From the NCBI RefSeq assembly GCF_030407435.1, contig NZ_JASDDK010000001.1, positions 744,001 through 808,000 on the forward strand: a stretch of DNA of 64,000 nt. Direction: 5' to 3'. A model generated the notes under the pieces. That model made no database searches. It saw only the letters and a list, made by a program, of their open reading frames with translations, and was not told the origin of the DNA. The DNA is from Winogradskyella bathintestinalis. GTDB lineage: Bacteria > Bacteroidota > Bacteroidia > Flavobacteriales > Flavobacteriaceae. Of this stretch, positions 25,139-32,774 are shown in pieces (within the stretch, counting starts at the first letter, position 1; every line of letters begins with the position of its first letter). The position numbers were made by a program, and so were the translations under genes.

Positions 25139-26788
25139 ATGGAAGAGAATAGTCATTTTGATAAAAAGTCTTTAAAGCTAGTACAGGGCAAAACTGCCGA
25201 TTGGAGTGAGCTTGCTAAAGATTGTGTTTGTTTTGCTAATGGTGTAGGTGGCGAAATACATATTGGTATAGAAGATGACCAGGACTTACCAGATGCTAAT
25301 CAGAAAATTCAACAATCATTAGTTGATAAAATAAATAAAATCATACCACAGCTTACCTTAAATGTAGGTGTTGTGGCTGCTATTACAACAGCTTCAAATG
25401 GTGGAGAGTTTATTAACCTTAAAATTTTTAGAAGTAGTCAAACCATTGCGTGTACTTCTAGTGGTAAGTATTATATACGTGTGGCAGATGAGTGCAGACC
25501 CATTTTGCCCGAAGATATGACTAGAGTAGCTGCCGAAAAACAAGCTTTTATTTGGGAGGAAAAAGTGGTGCGTAAAATAGCGTTAGAAGATGCCGATTAT
25601 CAAAAAAGGGATGCTTTACTATCGGATATTGTGAATTCTGAACGTGTGAGTGGTTTTGTAAAAGAGATGGGGCAAGAAGAGTTGATGGAGCATTATTTAT
25701 TTACTACAGATGGCTATTTAACTAATTTGGGTGTCTTGTGGTTTGGTAGCCGTAAGGATAGAGCTAGGTTACATTACGCTCCTACGGTTCAGTTTATTAA
25801 GTATGATGAAGATGGTAATAAAATAAATAAGACGGTTTGGGATGATTACACAAAAAATCCAAAAGAATTATTAAATGAAATTATTGCCTTGCCAGATTGG
25901 AGGGAATCTATAGAAATTTCAGATGGTTTGTTTAGAAAAACAATTCCAAATTATGATATTGAAGTGATTAGAGAAATTATAGCTAATGCATTAGTCCATA
26001 AAGCATATACTATGCGAGGTGATATTTTTATAAATCTATATCACGACAGACTAGAGGTTCATTCACCAGGTCGCTTACCATTGGGTGTAACACCATCAAA
26101 TATTATTTCAAAATCGGTACAACGTAATCAGCACCTTTCTAAAGTATTTCACGATTTAAAATTAATTGAAAAAGAAGGTAGTGGTTATGACAAGGTTTAT
26201 GAAATTCAATTGTTTAATGGTAAACCAGAACCCATAGTAGAAGAATGGGACGACCGTGTTATTGTAACCCTAAAAAAGCAAATAATAAGTAAAGAAGTGG
26301 TTCGGTTAATGTCTAGAGTTAATGACGATTTTAATCTCAATCAAAAAGAGATTATTGCATTAGGGCTAATTGCGCAAAGTGGTGTTGTTTCAGCTATTTC
26401 CTTATCTAATAAATTATGTGTTCGTAACAATGATTCTTTAAAGTATTGGATAGGAAAGTTACTTAAAAATGAAATTGTTTTAAGTAAAGGAAAAACGAAA
26501 GCAACTGAGTATTTTGTAAATCCAGAACTCCTTAAAGACAATGAATTTAAAGGTAAAACTGACTTAAAAAAGATTGAGCCTCATCGTTTAGAACATCTTA
26601 TTTTAGAGGATTTAAAAATTTATCAACCTTGTTCTATTGGAGATATTAATGAACGTATTGGAATTGAAATCAGCAGAAGAAAAGTAAAAAGGAAGTTAGA
26701 TGAAATGGTTATGAATAAAACTGTTTATTCTATCGGAGAGAAAAAGGGAACAAAGTATTTTATCGACCAAAATCTAACAAATAATTAA
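25139..26788 (+). CDS. AlbA_2 (Schlafen-like) / GHKL-ATPase-type protein inside the RM operon
   Basis: The 549-aa protein has an N-terminal AlbA_2 domain (residues about 10-125; CVCFANGVGGEIHIGIEDD is its signature) and a GHKL-type ATP-binding region (about 270-385; IIANALVHKAYTMRGDIFI, then DRLEVHSPGRLPLGVT). Two winged-helix-like segments follow towards the C-terminus. Such proteins are annotated as RecG-like ATP-binding or transcriptional regulators and recur in type I RM loci and other defence islands. Its role is unproven: regulation of the locus or an accessory defence effector. It lies 17 bp after hsdS and before hsdR. Confidence 0.85.
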   Translation: MEENSHFDKKSLKLVQGKTADWSELAKDCVCFANGVGGEIHIGIEDDQDLPDANQKIQQSLVDKINKIIPQLTLNVGVVAAITTASNGGEFINLKIFRSSQTIACTSSGKYYIRVADECRPILPEDMTRVAAEKQAFIWEEKVVRKIALEDADYQKRDALLSDIVNSERVSGFVKEMGQEELMEHYLFTTDGYLTNLGVLWFGSRKDRARLHYAPTVQFIKYDEDGNKINKTVWDDYTKNPKELLNEIIALPDWRESIEISDGLFRKTIPNYDIEVIREIIANALVHKAYTMRGDIFINLYHDRLEVHSPGRLPLGVTPSNIISKSVQRNQHLSKVFHDLKLIEKEGSGYDKVYEIQLFNGKPEPIVEEWDDRVIVTLKKQIISKEVVRLMSRVNDDFNLNQKEIIALGLIAQSGVVSAISLSNKLCVRNNDSLKYWIGKLLKNEIVLSKGKTKATEYFVNPELLKDNEFKGKTDLKKIEPHRLEHLILEDLKIYQPCSIGDINERIGIEISRRKVKRKLDEMVMNKTVYSIGEKKGTKYFIDQNLTNN

Positions 26789-26793
26789 TGCAC

Positions 26794-26848
26794 GGTCGAT
26801 ATATGGTCGATAAATGGTCGATATATGGTCAATATATGGTCGATAAAA
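26794..26848 (+). repeat. Five tandem 11-bp repeats (GGTCGATATAT)
   Basis: Five consecutive copies (GGTCGATATAT, GGTCGATAAAT, GGTCGATATAT, GGTCAATATAT, GGTCGATAAAA) fill the 76-bp gap between the AlbA_2 gene and hsdR, ending 16 bp before the hsdR start. The period is close to one DNA helical turn, so all copies face the same side. This suits an array for a DNA-binding protein that sets hsdR expression separately from hsdMS. Confidence 0.8.
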
Positions 26849-26864
26849 GTTTCAAAATAATAAA

Positions 26865-29800
26865 ATGAGTCAAACACCAGAATACATACACAGTGAGTTA
26901 CCAGCCATTCAATTGTTTCAGCAATTAGGGTATCAGTATTTTAACGCCAGCCAACACGATGAGCGAGAAAATATTACCGAAGTATTACTTAAAGACCGAC
27001 TACTAGAGGCTATTAAAAGAATAAATCCATGGATAAACGATAATAACCTCAATAAAGCATATACGGTTTTAACGTCTGTTAATGGCGCATCTTTAATGGA
27101 GATTAACCATAAGATTTGGGAGCTTATTAGAGGCGGAACATTTACGGTAAAGCAAGTCATTGATGGTGAAGAAGTATTTAAATCGGTTCACTTTATTGAT
27201 TATAAGACTCCAGATAATAATGATTTCTTGGTGGTAAACCAGATAAGGTATCATGGAAGGTATCAAAACTCTATACCAGATTTAGTGGTTTATATAAACG
27301 GTTTACCTATTGGTATTATAGAATGTAAATCGCCCACTGCACAAAATGCTTGGGAAAAAGCTTATGGAGATTTAGATTATTACCAAGAAAACTCTGAAAA
27401 GCTCTTTCATTTTAATCAAATATGCGCTGGTATTTGGGATGTTGGTGGTAAGTATGGAGCTATTAATTCACCTCAACAATTCTATTCTGTTTTTAAAACC
27501 AGTAAAGAAGATACAGAAATCATTAACCTGGCTAAAAAAGAACAAGACAAGCTTATTATTGCGCTGTTTAAAAAAGAGCGCCTTTTAGATATTATACGCC
27601 ATTTTGTATTGTTTGAATTAGAGGAAGGTACAACCATTAAAAAACTACCACGATACCAACAATTAAGAGCAACAAATAAAACTATTGCACGCTTACAAGC
27701 TGGTGAAGGTGGTGTGGTTTGGCATACACAAGGTTCTGGTAAATCGTTAACCATGGCTTATGTGGCTAGAAAGTTACAAGCACCCGAATATGGTTTTGAG
27801 AATCCTACGGTGATGATAATGACCGATAGAAAAGATTTGGACCGACAGATAACTACAACGTTTCAAAATGTTGGTTTCAAAAATGTTAATCAAGCCTCTT
27901 CTGTAGTGCATTTAGATAAACTTTTGCGTAATGATTACGGAGGTATTATAACTACAACCATACAGAAGTTTCAAGAAACAGATAAGGATGCAACGAGTTC
28001 TGCGGACCAAACCGAATTGGAAGAACGTGGCAATTTGATGATTGAAAAACATCTAAAAGAAAAAACGCTGATAAAAATAACTAAGGAACTCCAAAAAGGA
28101 AAATGGATTGAAATTGAGCGTGAAGAAATTGAATTAGAAGAACTTTCAAAAAAAGAAAATCTTTACATATTAGTAGATGAAGCACACCGAAGTCATTATG
28201 GTTTCCTTGCTTCTTTTATGAGAACCGTGCTACCAAATGCTAAATTTGTAGCCTATACAGGTACACCAATTTCTAAGGAAGATAAGTCTACTTTAGGAGA
28301 GTTTTATGGTGGTAATTATATAGATGTATATACCATTACAGAAGCGGTAGCCGATGGTGCAACGGTAGAGCTTTTATACGATGAAGGCATTGCGAAGTTA
28401 GATGTTAAAAAAGAAGAGTTAGATAAAGAATTCGAGGAAAAATTCGGGCATTTCTCTGAAGAGAAAAAAGATAAGCTTAAAAGTGAAGCTCTAAGGAAGT
28501 ATCAGCTTTCAAAAGCTCGAATTAATGATATTTCAAAACATATTATAAATCATTATAGAGATAAAATCTATCCAGATGGACATAAAGCTATGCTGGTTTG
28601 TTCTGGCCGACCTCAAGCATTAAAATATCAACAAACCTTATTAGAACTAAAAGCGCAAGGGTATCATGATTTTGATACTAAAGTAATCATGAGCATCGGT
28701 TCACCAAAATCTGATGTTATTGCAAAAGAATATTATGAAACCTTAGAATGGAATAAGAATAAACCACAAGACCAGAGACCAACTTGGGTAGTGCCTCCAG
28801 AAGCTATTAAAGATGTTACTGATAATTTTAAATTGCCTTTTGGTGATGAAAGTACAACGGAGAAATCTGGAAAAAAGAAATATGATAATACGGCTATAAT
28901 CATAGTATCAGATATGTTACTTACGGGTTGGGATGCGCCAATTGCATCATGTCTATATTTAGACAAGCCGCTTAAAGAGCATAATCTTCTACAAGCAATT
29001 GCTAGGGTAAACCGTTCAAGAAAAGGTAAGAGTGCTGGGTTTATTATAGATTATAATGGAATTTCGGGGTATCTTCTTCAAGCCTTAGAAATCTTTTCTG
29101 GTGATATTAGACCAGACGATATTTTAAAAAATATAAACGAAGAGCTGCCTAAACTAGAAATGAATCATACCAAGCTAGTCGATTTCTTTAAACCAATGAA
29201 GATTGATAGAAATTACAATCGTGAAGATTATATAGATGCCGCAGTAAGATACATTGAGCCTATTAATAAAAGAGATGATTTTAAGGTGTTGTTGAAGGAT
29301 TTTAATAAGTCGGTTAATATTGTATTACCTAATGTAAAAGCGATGAAGTATCAAGGTGACTTCAAGCTTTTTAATGAGATAAAATTGAGGGCCAGGAATG
29401 CGTTTCCAGATGATGATGAGTTAAAAGTTAGTAAAGATGAGAGTAAAATGCTGCAAAGTATTATTGATGAGCATTTACACTCTGAAGGCGTAGAGAGTTT
29501 ATTGGCGGAGCCTATTTCAATTATTGATAAAGAGAAATTTAAAGAAGAAATTATGAATGCATCTCCAGCAACCAAAGAGTTGAAGATGCGAAATAATTTA
29601 AAGCATACCATAAAAGTTGGGATGGATAAAAATCCAGATTTTTATAAGCCATTGGCACAGCGTTTAGATGAATTATTAAAGCTTAAAAAGGATGAACGCA
29701 TAACTCAATTAGAACTTCTTAAAGCGTTTGCAGATATTCAAGACGAAATCATTGACCAGCAAAAGGAAGGTGAAGAAAAAGGGTTTAAAACTGAGCGAGA

Positions 29801-30044
29801 ACGAGCGGTTTATGATTCTATGAAAGTCTTATTTAACGAAGATGCAGAAGATGCTACAAAAACGATATTTGACCTTATAAAAGGAGAATTAGATATAGTA
29901 GGATGGCAAGCCAAAGGACGTGTTAAAAAAGATATAGAAAACAAAATTAGAAGGTACTTAACTACTGCTAAAATTGAACGAACCGAAGCAAAAACAAAAG
30001 CTAAGGAAATGATTGATGTTTTAATAAAGAATAAAGATGCCTAG
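26865..30044 (+). CDS. hsdR: Type I restriction enzyme motor/nuclease subunit
   Basis: The 1059-aa translocase-endonuclease has an N-terminal PD-(D/E)xK nuclease (Asp139, then IIECK with Glu153 and Lys155), a superfamily 2 helicase with Walker A HTQGSGKSL (near residue 288) and DEAH (LVDEAHRS, near 435), the SAT-like AYTGTP and the arginine motif ARVNRS. The helical C-terminal domain binds the methylase core. With HsdM and HsdS it cleaves unmodified DNA after translocation. It has its own untranslated gap with 11-bp repeats upstream and overlaps the next gene by 8 bp. Confidence 0.96.
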   Translation: MSQTPEYIHSELPAIQLFQQLGYQYFNASQHDERENITEVLLKDRLLEAIKRINPWINDNNLNKAYTVLTSVNGASLMEINHKIWELIRGGTFTVKQVIDGEEVFKSVHFIDYKTPDNNDFLVVNQIRYHGRYQNSIPDLVVYINGLPIGIIECKSPTAQNAWEKAYGDLDYYQENSEKLFHFNQICAGIWDVGGKYGAINSPQQFYSVFKTSKEDTEIINLAKKEQDKLIIALFKKERLLDIIRHFVLFELEEGTTIKKLPRYQQLRATNKTIARLQAGEGGVVWHTQGSGKSLTMAYVARKLQAPEYGFENPTVMIMTDRKDLDRQITTTFQNVGFKNVNQASSVVHLDKLLRNDYGGIITTTIQKFQETDKDATSSADQTELEERGNLMIEKHLKEKTLIKITKELQKGKWIEIEREEIELEELSKKENLYILVDEAHRSHYGFLASFMRTVLPNAKFVAYTGTPISKEDKSTLGEFYGGNYIDVYTITEAVADGATVELLYDEGIAKLDVKKEELDKEFEEKFGHFSEEKKDKLKSEALRKYQLSKARINDISKHIINHYRDKIYPDGHKAMLVCSGRPQALKYQQTLLELKAQGYHDFDTKVIMSIGSPKSDVIAKEYYETLEWNKNKPQDQRPTWVVPPEAIKDVTDNFKLPFGDESTTEKSGKKKYDNTAIIIVSDMLLTGWDAPIASCLYLDKPLKEHNLLQAIARVNRSRKGKSAGFIIDYNGISGYLLQALEIFSGDIRPDDILKNINEELPKLEMNHTKLVDFFKPMKIDRNYNREDYIDAAVRYIEPINKRDDFKVLLKDFNKSVNIVLPNVKAMKYQGDFKLFNEIKLRARNAFPDDDELKVSKDESKMLQSIIDEHLHSEGVESLLAEPISIIDKEKFKEEIMNASPATKELKMRNNLKHTIKVGMDKNPDFYKPLAQRLDELLKLKKDERITQLELLKAFADIQDEIIDQQKEGEEKGFKTERERAVYDSMKVLFNEDAEDATKTIFDLIKGELDIVGWQAKGRVKKDIENKIRRYLTTAKIERTEAKTKAKEMIDVLIKNKDA

Positions 30045-30729
30045 CGTACAGTACGGAAATAAAACCATAGAATACACAGTACAACCAAAAGAAGGGTTAA
30101 AGTCTCATTATATAAGTGTAGAAAAAGATTCTGGCGTTGTTTTGAAAGGAAGTCCAATAACCGTTGAAAAAGAACACGCTTTAATTTTAAAAAAGGCACG
30201 TTGGATATTAGACAAACTAGAATTGGTAGAAGCTATCAACTACGATGTTATTGTTACGGGGTCCAGGATGCAATACCTTGGACGTAAATATTATGTTGAG
30301 GTCTTAATTAATGAAGAACTTGATGCTATATCCATAGATTTTAATGAATCTAAGTTTAAAGTGTCATTACCTCATGTATTAAACAACCAAGAAGCCTTGG
30401 AACTTGCTTTTGAAAATTTCTTTAGAGAAAAAGCGATTGATAAAATTACACCAAGACTTAAAAAATGGTCTAAAAAAACGGGTTTAGAATTCAACGAATT
30501 AAAAATAAGGAAACTAGATAAGCGCTGGGGGAGTTGTACACCAACCAATAATATTATTATAAATATTGAAGCCATTAAACTTCCGTACTCGTTAATAGAT
30601 TATCTTATTGTACATGAATTAGTACATACCAAAGTTAAAAGTCACTCGAAGGAATTTTGGGCGGAACTATCAAAACATATTGAACATTGGAAGGAACTGG
30701 ATGAGCGTATGTATGGGATGAAGTTGTAA
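30037..30729 (+). CDS. YgjP-like (M48/DUF45) metallopeptidase of the RM operon
   Basis: The 230-aa soluble protein of the YgjP/DUF45 family carries a C-terminal zinc protease core with HELVH (IVHELVHTKVKSHSKEFW), where the distal His in HSKEF is the third ligand, preceded by the family block KRWGSCTPTNNIIIN. These proteins are frequently encoded directly after hsdR in type I loci. The function is unknown; proteolytic control of the nuclease subunit after damage is one idea, by analogy with restriction alleviation. It overlaps hsdR by 8 bp and is therefore translationally coupled. Confidence 0.88.
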   Translation: MPSVQYGNKTIEYTVQPKEGLKSHYISVEKDSGVVLKGSPITVEKEHALILKKARWILDKLELVEAINYDVIVTGSRMQYLGRKYYVEVLINEELDAISIDFNESKFKVSLPHVLNNQEALELAFENFFREKAIDKITPRLKKWSKKTGLEFNELKIRKLDKRWGSCTPTNNIIINIEAIKLPYSLIDYLIVHELVHTKVKSHSKEFWAELSKHIEHWKELDERMYGMKL

Positions 30730-30897
30730 AGCAGTTGAAGTCAATAATTTTATTTTTTCTCTGATGTTTTCTATTGCTCTTCGGTAATGGAAACTTCTTT
30801 TATCAATATTGAGATGTTGTCTTTTTTTTAATTTGTTGGTTATTACCAACTCTGGACTTTTTAAATTTATTTTATTAGAGAGGTCTTCTTTAGTCAT
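30670..30897 (-). CDS. Doubtful small ORF at the island's right end
   Basis: A 75-codon minus-strand frame starting with ATG whose central part (RQHLNIDKRSFHYRRAIENI) looks protein-like and basic. It overlaps the protease gene's 3' end in antisense by 60 bp and has no recognisable family. It could be a relic of an integrase or regulator that once ended the island, or chance. Confidence 0.2.
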   Translation of the reverse strand: MTKEDLSNKINLKSPELVITNKLKKRQHLNIDKRSFHYRRAIENIREKIKLLTSTALQLHPIHTLIQFLPMFNMF

Positions 30898-31068
30898 AAT
30901 TTCTTTTATAATAAGTATGACGAGATTGGAAGAACGGAATGAAAACCTTATCTTTGGTATATCAATATGTTCATTAACAAATCAGCTAAAAACTTGCATA
31001 TAACTTGCACGTGAATATACAAAACCGCTGGAACGTCTTATTTTACTACCCTTTTGCATGGTGCGCCT
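30730..31068. other. Right end of the island, mostly non-coding
   Basis: About 340 bp between the last island gene and attR. AT-rich and with stops in all frames except for one doubtful minus-strand frame. No integrase is encoded here. Confidence 0.5.
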
Positions 31069-31116
31069 TCTGACTGTTAATCAGAGGGTCCTTAGTTCGA
31101 GCCTAAGAAGAGGAGC
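31069..31116 (+). repeat. Right attachment repeat (attR), tRNA-Asn 3' fragment
   Basis: Exact 48-bp copy of the tRNA-Asn 3' part (anticodon stem to one base past the gene). The 5' part of the tRNA is missing, so it is not a tRNA gene. It is followed at once by a good terminator, which is probably the ancestral tRNA-Asn terminator. Confidence 0.88.
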
Positions 31117-31124
31117 AAACAAAG

Positions 31125-31149
31125 CCATTACGAAAGTAGTGGTTTTTTT
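31125..31149 (+). terminator. Rho-independent terminator after attR
   Basis: A 7-bp stem CCATTAC/GTAGTGG (one G-U pair) with a GAAA loop followed by seven T, 8 bp after the tRNA fragment. It is probably the original terminator of tRNA-Asn before the island inserted. Confidence 0.75.
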
Positions 31150-31333
31150 GTGTTTTATTGAGATTTGAAAAGCTTAGGTTTTTTCTTTTGGTCAAACATA
31201 GGTTAAACAGTTCTGTTTTTTGAATCACGCTTTTACATCGTTCTGGTAAAAACTGCTCTGAATCCCTAATGACTCTATGTTGATGTGGTTTTAGTGAATA
31301 ATAACGCTTTGTTTCGTTATTATTTACATGCAA

Positions 31334-31771
31334 CTATTTAACGATAAACATCAAAACTGCAATAGGTATATCATTTGTAATCGTATATAAAACGGTGTTG
31401 TAGCTGCCTTTACCTTGCCGAAGGTATTTACCGTCCCAAGTGTATAAAACGGTATTGTAATCGCCTTTTCCTTGCCTAATATATTCGCCATCCCAAGTGT
31501 AAAGTACTGTGTTATAATCTCCTTTACCTTGCCGGAAGTATTTCCCATCCCAAGTATATAAAACCGTGTTGTAATCGCCTTTACCTTGTCTAAAATATTT
31601 ACCGTCAAAAGTGGTTAAAACCGTATTGTAATCACCTTTGCCTTGTCTTAAGTATTTTCCATCCCAAGTGTTTAAAACTATGTTGTAGTCACCTTTACCT
31701 TGTCTAATATAGGATTGTGCATCTATTATGAATGCCGATAGAATAAATGTAATGGTTAAGGCAAATTTCAT
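31334..31771 (-). CDS. Secreted protein of six 19-residue tandem repeats
   Basis: The 145-aa product has a signal peptide (MKFALTITFILSAFIIDAQ). Six near-identical 19-aa repeats (residues 21-134) follow, of the form YxRQGKGDYNTVLYTWDGK, then a short hydrophobic tail. The repeats are 57 bp each and highly conserved at DNA level, so copy number may vary by slippage. The alternating aromatic/Gly/Asp pattern suggests a beta-solenoid or hairpin stack. It recalls MORN-like or curlin-like repeats, but it fits neither consensus. No function is known to me. It lies just outside attR and has its own promoter. Confidence 0.75.
   Translation of the reverse strand: MKFALTITFILSAFIIDAQSYIRQGKGDYNIVLNTWDGKYLRQGKGDYNTVLTTFDGKYFRQGKGDYNTVLYTWDGKYFRQGKGDYNTVLYTWDGEYIRQGKGDYNTVLYTWDGKYLRQGKGSYNTVLYTITNDIPIAVLMFIVK
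31370..31711 (-). repeat. 57-bp in-frame tandem repeat, six copies
   Basis: Six contiguous 57-bp units within the secreted repeat protein. Units 2-5 are the most alike. Unit ends coincide with the DGK/Y junction of the protein. Confidence 0.85.
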
Positions 31772-31808
31772 GTTTAGCTTAATTGAAAAATTTTTAGAGT
31801 CTGCCTTT

Positions 31809-31816
31809 CAAATATA
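31809..31816 (-). promoter_or_regulatory. Bacteroidetes -7 box TATATTTG
   Basis: Perfect TAnnTTTG on the minus strand, 37 bp before the start of the 19-residue repeat protein. Confidence 0.55.
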
Positions 31817-31876
31817 AATGATATTATTCAGAAATTTTCACCACTTTGATAGTCGGTTTTTAAACTGTACAACAGC

Positions 31877-31942
31877 CATGGAGTGGGTACGGAGTATCTA
31901 TGGAGTATGTACGGAGTATCTACGGACTACCCATGGTTTATA
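31877..31942. repeat. Six degenerate 11-bp tandem repeats (TACGGAGTATC)
   Basis: Consecutive 11-bp units CATGGAGTGGG, TACGGAGTATC, TATGGAGTATG, TACGGAGTATC, TACGGACTACC, CATGGTTTATA. Same period as, but different sequence from, the array in front of hsdR. GC content is higher than the surroundings. Confidence 0.75.
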
Positions 31943-32083
31943 TTCTGTAAAATAAACCAGTTATAAATTTTACTGCTATGCTGTTGTGATTATGATTGTT
32001 CTCTATAAAGAAAATACGGTAAACCATAATATAAAAACAATATATATTCCTATTTTTAAGACTTCAATCCATAATAGCTATTA

Positions 32084-32433
32084 ATGTCTTTATATCAAGT
32101 ATCCGTATTAAATCAGCACCTCAAACTGCAAGACGAAGCTGTAGTTTTTAAAGCTTATAAAAGGTATTCTAAATACTTTTTAAACCCAACGATTCAAGAT
32201 AATGTTAGAAGCTCTAAAGAAGAGGAGTATCAAGGTATATTTTTAACCGAACAGTATACCAACTTTAACTGAAAAAGATGAATTTGAGTGGTTAGGCCTT
32301 TTTGAAGACAACAAACTAAAAAGCACAGGCCTTACAAACTCAAATTAACCAAACCGATGCAGCAATTGATGCTATGGTGTATGCGTTGTATGGGTTAACT
32401 GAGGATGAAATTGCAATTGTTGAAAATAGTTAG
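32084..32433 (+). pseudogene. Remnant of a type IIG (Eco57I-like) restriction-modification enzyme
   Basis: The first ~60 codons (MSLYQVSVLNQHLKLQDEAV ... SSKEEEYQGIF) resemble the N-terminus of large Eco57I/type IIG restriction-methyltransferases. The rest, in two other frames, reads like their C-terminus (LTEKDEFEWLGLFEDNK, then QTQINQTDAAIDAMVYALYG, LTEDEIAIVENS). The middle, some 900 or more codons, is missing, and at least two frame changes are needed. It is a dead gene created by internal deletion. It lies about 1 kb outside the restriction island, consistent with turnover of RM systems here. Confidence 0.72.
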
Positions 32434-32435
32434 AA

Positions 32436-32687
32436 ATGAAAAAATTATTAAAAGAATTTAAGATATCAATTGTGGCTATAATTTTAGTAACTATAGTTTT
32501 TTGGGTTTATCTCTATTGCAAGTATGATGAAAAATTATTACTTGGAATTATAGGGGTTATAGCTACTCTCTATTTTGGAATTACTAAGACTCAAATCGAA
32601 AAAAATAGATTCTTTCAAAAGTTATTTAACGACTTCAATCTAAATATACTGAGACAAACAACTAGTTTTACCATGGTACGTGCTTAA
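32436..32687 (+). CDS. Small two-helix membrane protein, probably truncated
   Basis: 83 aa with two hydrophobic helices (about 9-27 and 33-49) and a KTQIEKNRFFQKLFNDFN segment. In my recollection this precedes a longer soluble domain in related proteins from defence or mobile regions. The last ~12 residues look unrelated, suggesting a deletion junction. It starts 3 bp after the stop of the type IIG remnant, as if the pair had formed an operon. Function unknown. Confidence 0.5.
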   Translation: MKKLLKEFKISIVAIILVTIVFWVYLYCKYDEKLLLGIIGVIATLYFGITKTQIEKNRFFQKLFNDFNLNILRQTTSFTMVRA

Positions 32688-32774
32688 ATACATTAATAAG
32701 CCTAGCTATATAAAAAGCGTTTATATTTATTGTAATTGCTGACCAGATGAATTGCGCTGGTAGGGATTATAGAA

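Larger units (their letters stand above)
21911..31116. mobile_element. Restriction-modification genomic island in tRNA-Asn
   Basis: A 9.2-kb segment bounded by a 48-bp direct repeat of the tRNA-Asn 3' part. All complete genes point the same way: HTH regulator, hsdM, hsdS, AlbA_2/ATPase protein, hsdR, YgjP-like protease. No integrase, excisionase, replication or conjugation gene is visible, so it is either immobilised or moved by an enzyme supplied elsewhere. The left end also carries an inverted degenerate copy of the tRNA 5' half. Confidence 0.82.
31772..32083. other. Intergenic region with 11-bp repeat array
   Basis: About 310 bp containing the promoter of the repeat protein and the 11-bp array at 31877-31942. 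Otherwise AT-rich and non-coding. Confidence 0.5.

Noticed and set aside
31069-31116. Second tRNA-Asn gene
   Set aside because: Only the part from the anticodon stem to the 3' end is present; acceptor 5' strand and D arm are missing. It is an attachment repeat.
31103-31333. Minus-strand 76-codon frame at attR
   Set aside because: It runs through the tRNA fragment and the terminator and has no protein-like pattern.
31370-31711. CRISPR-like regular repeat
   Set aside because: The six 57-bp units are contiguous without spacers and in frame inside a protein-coding gene with a signal peptide.
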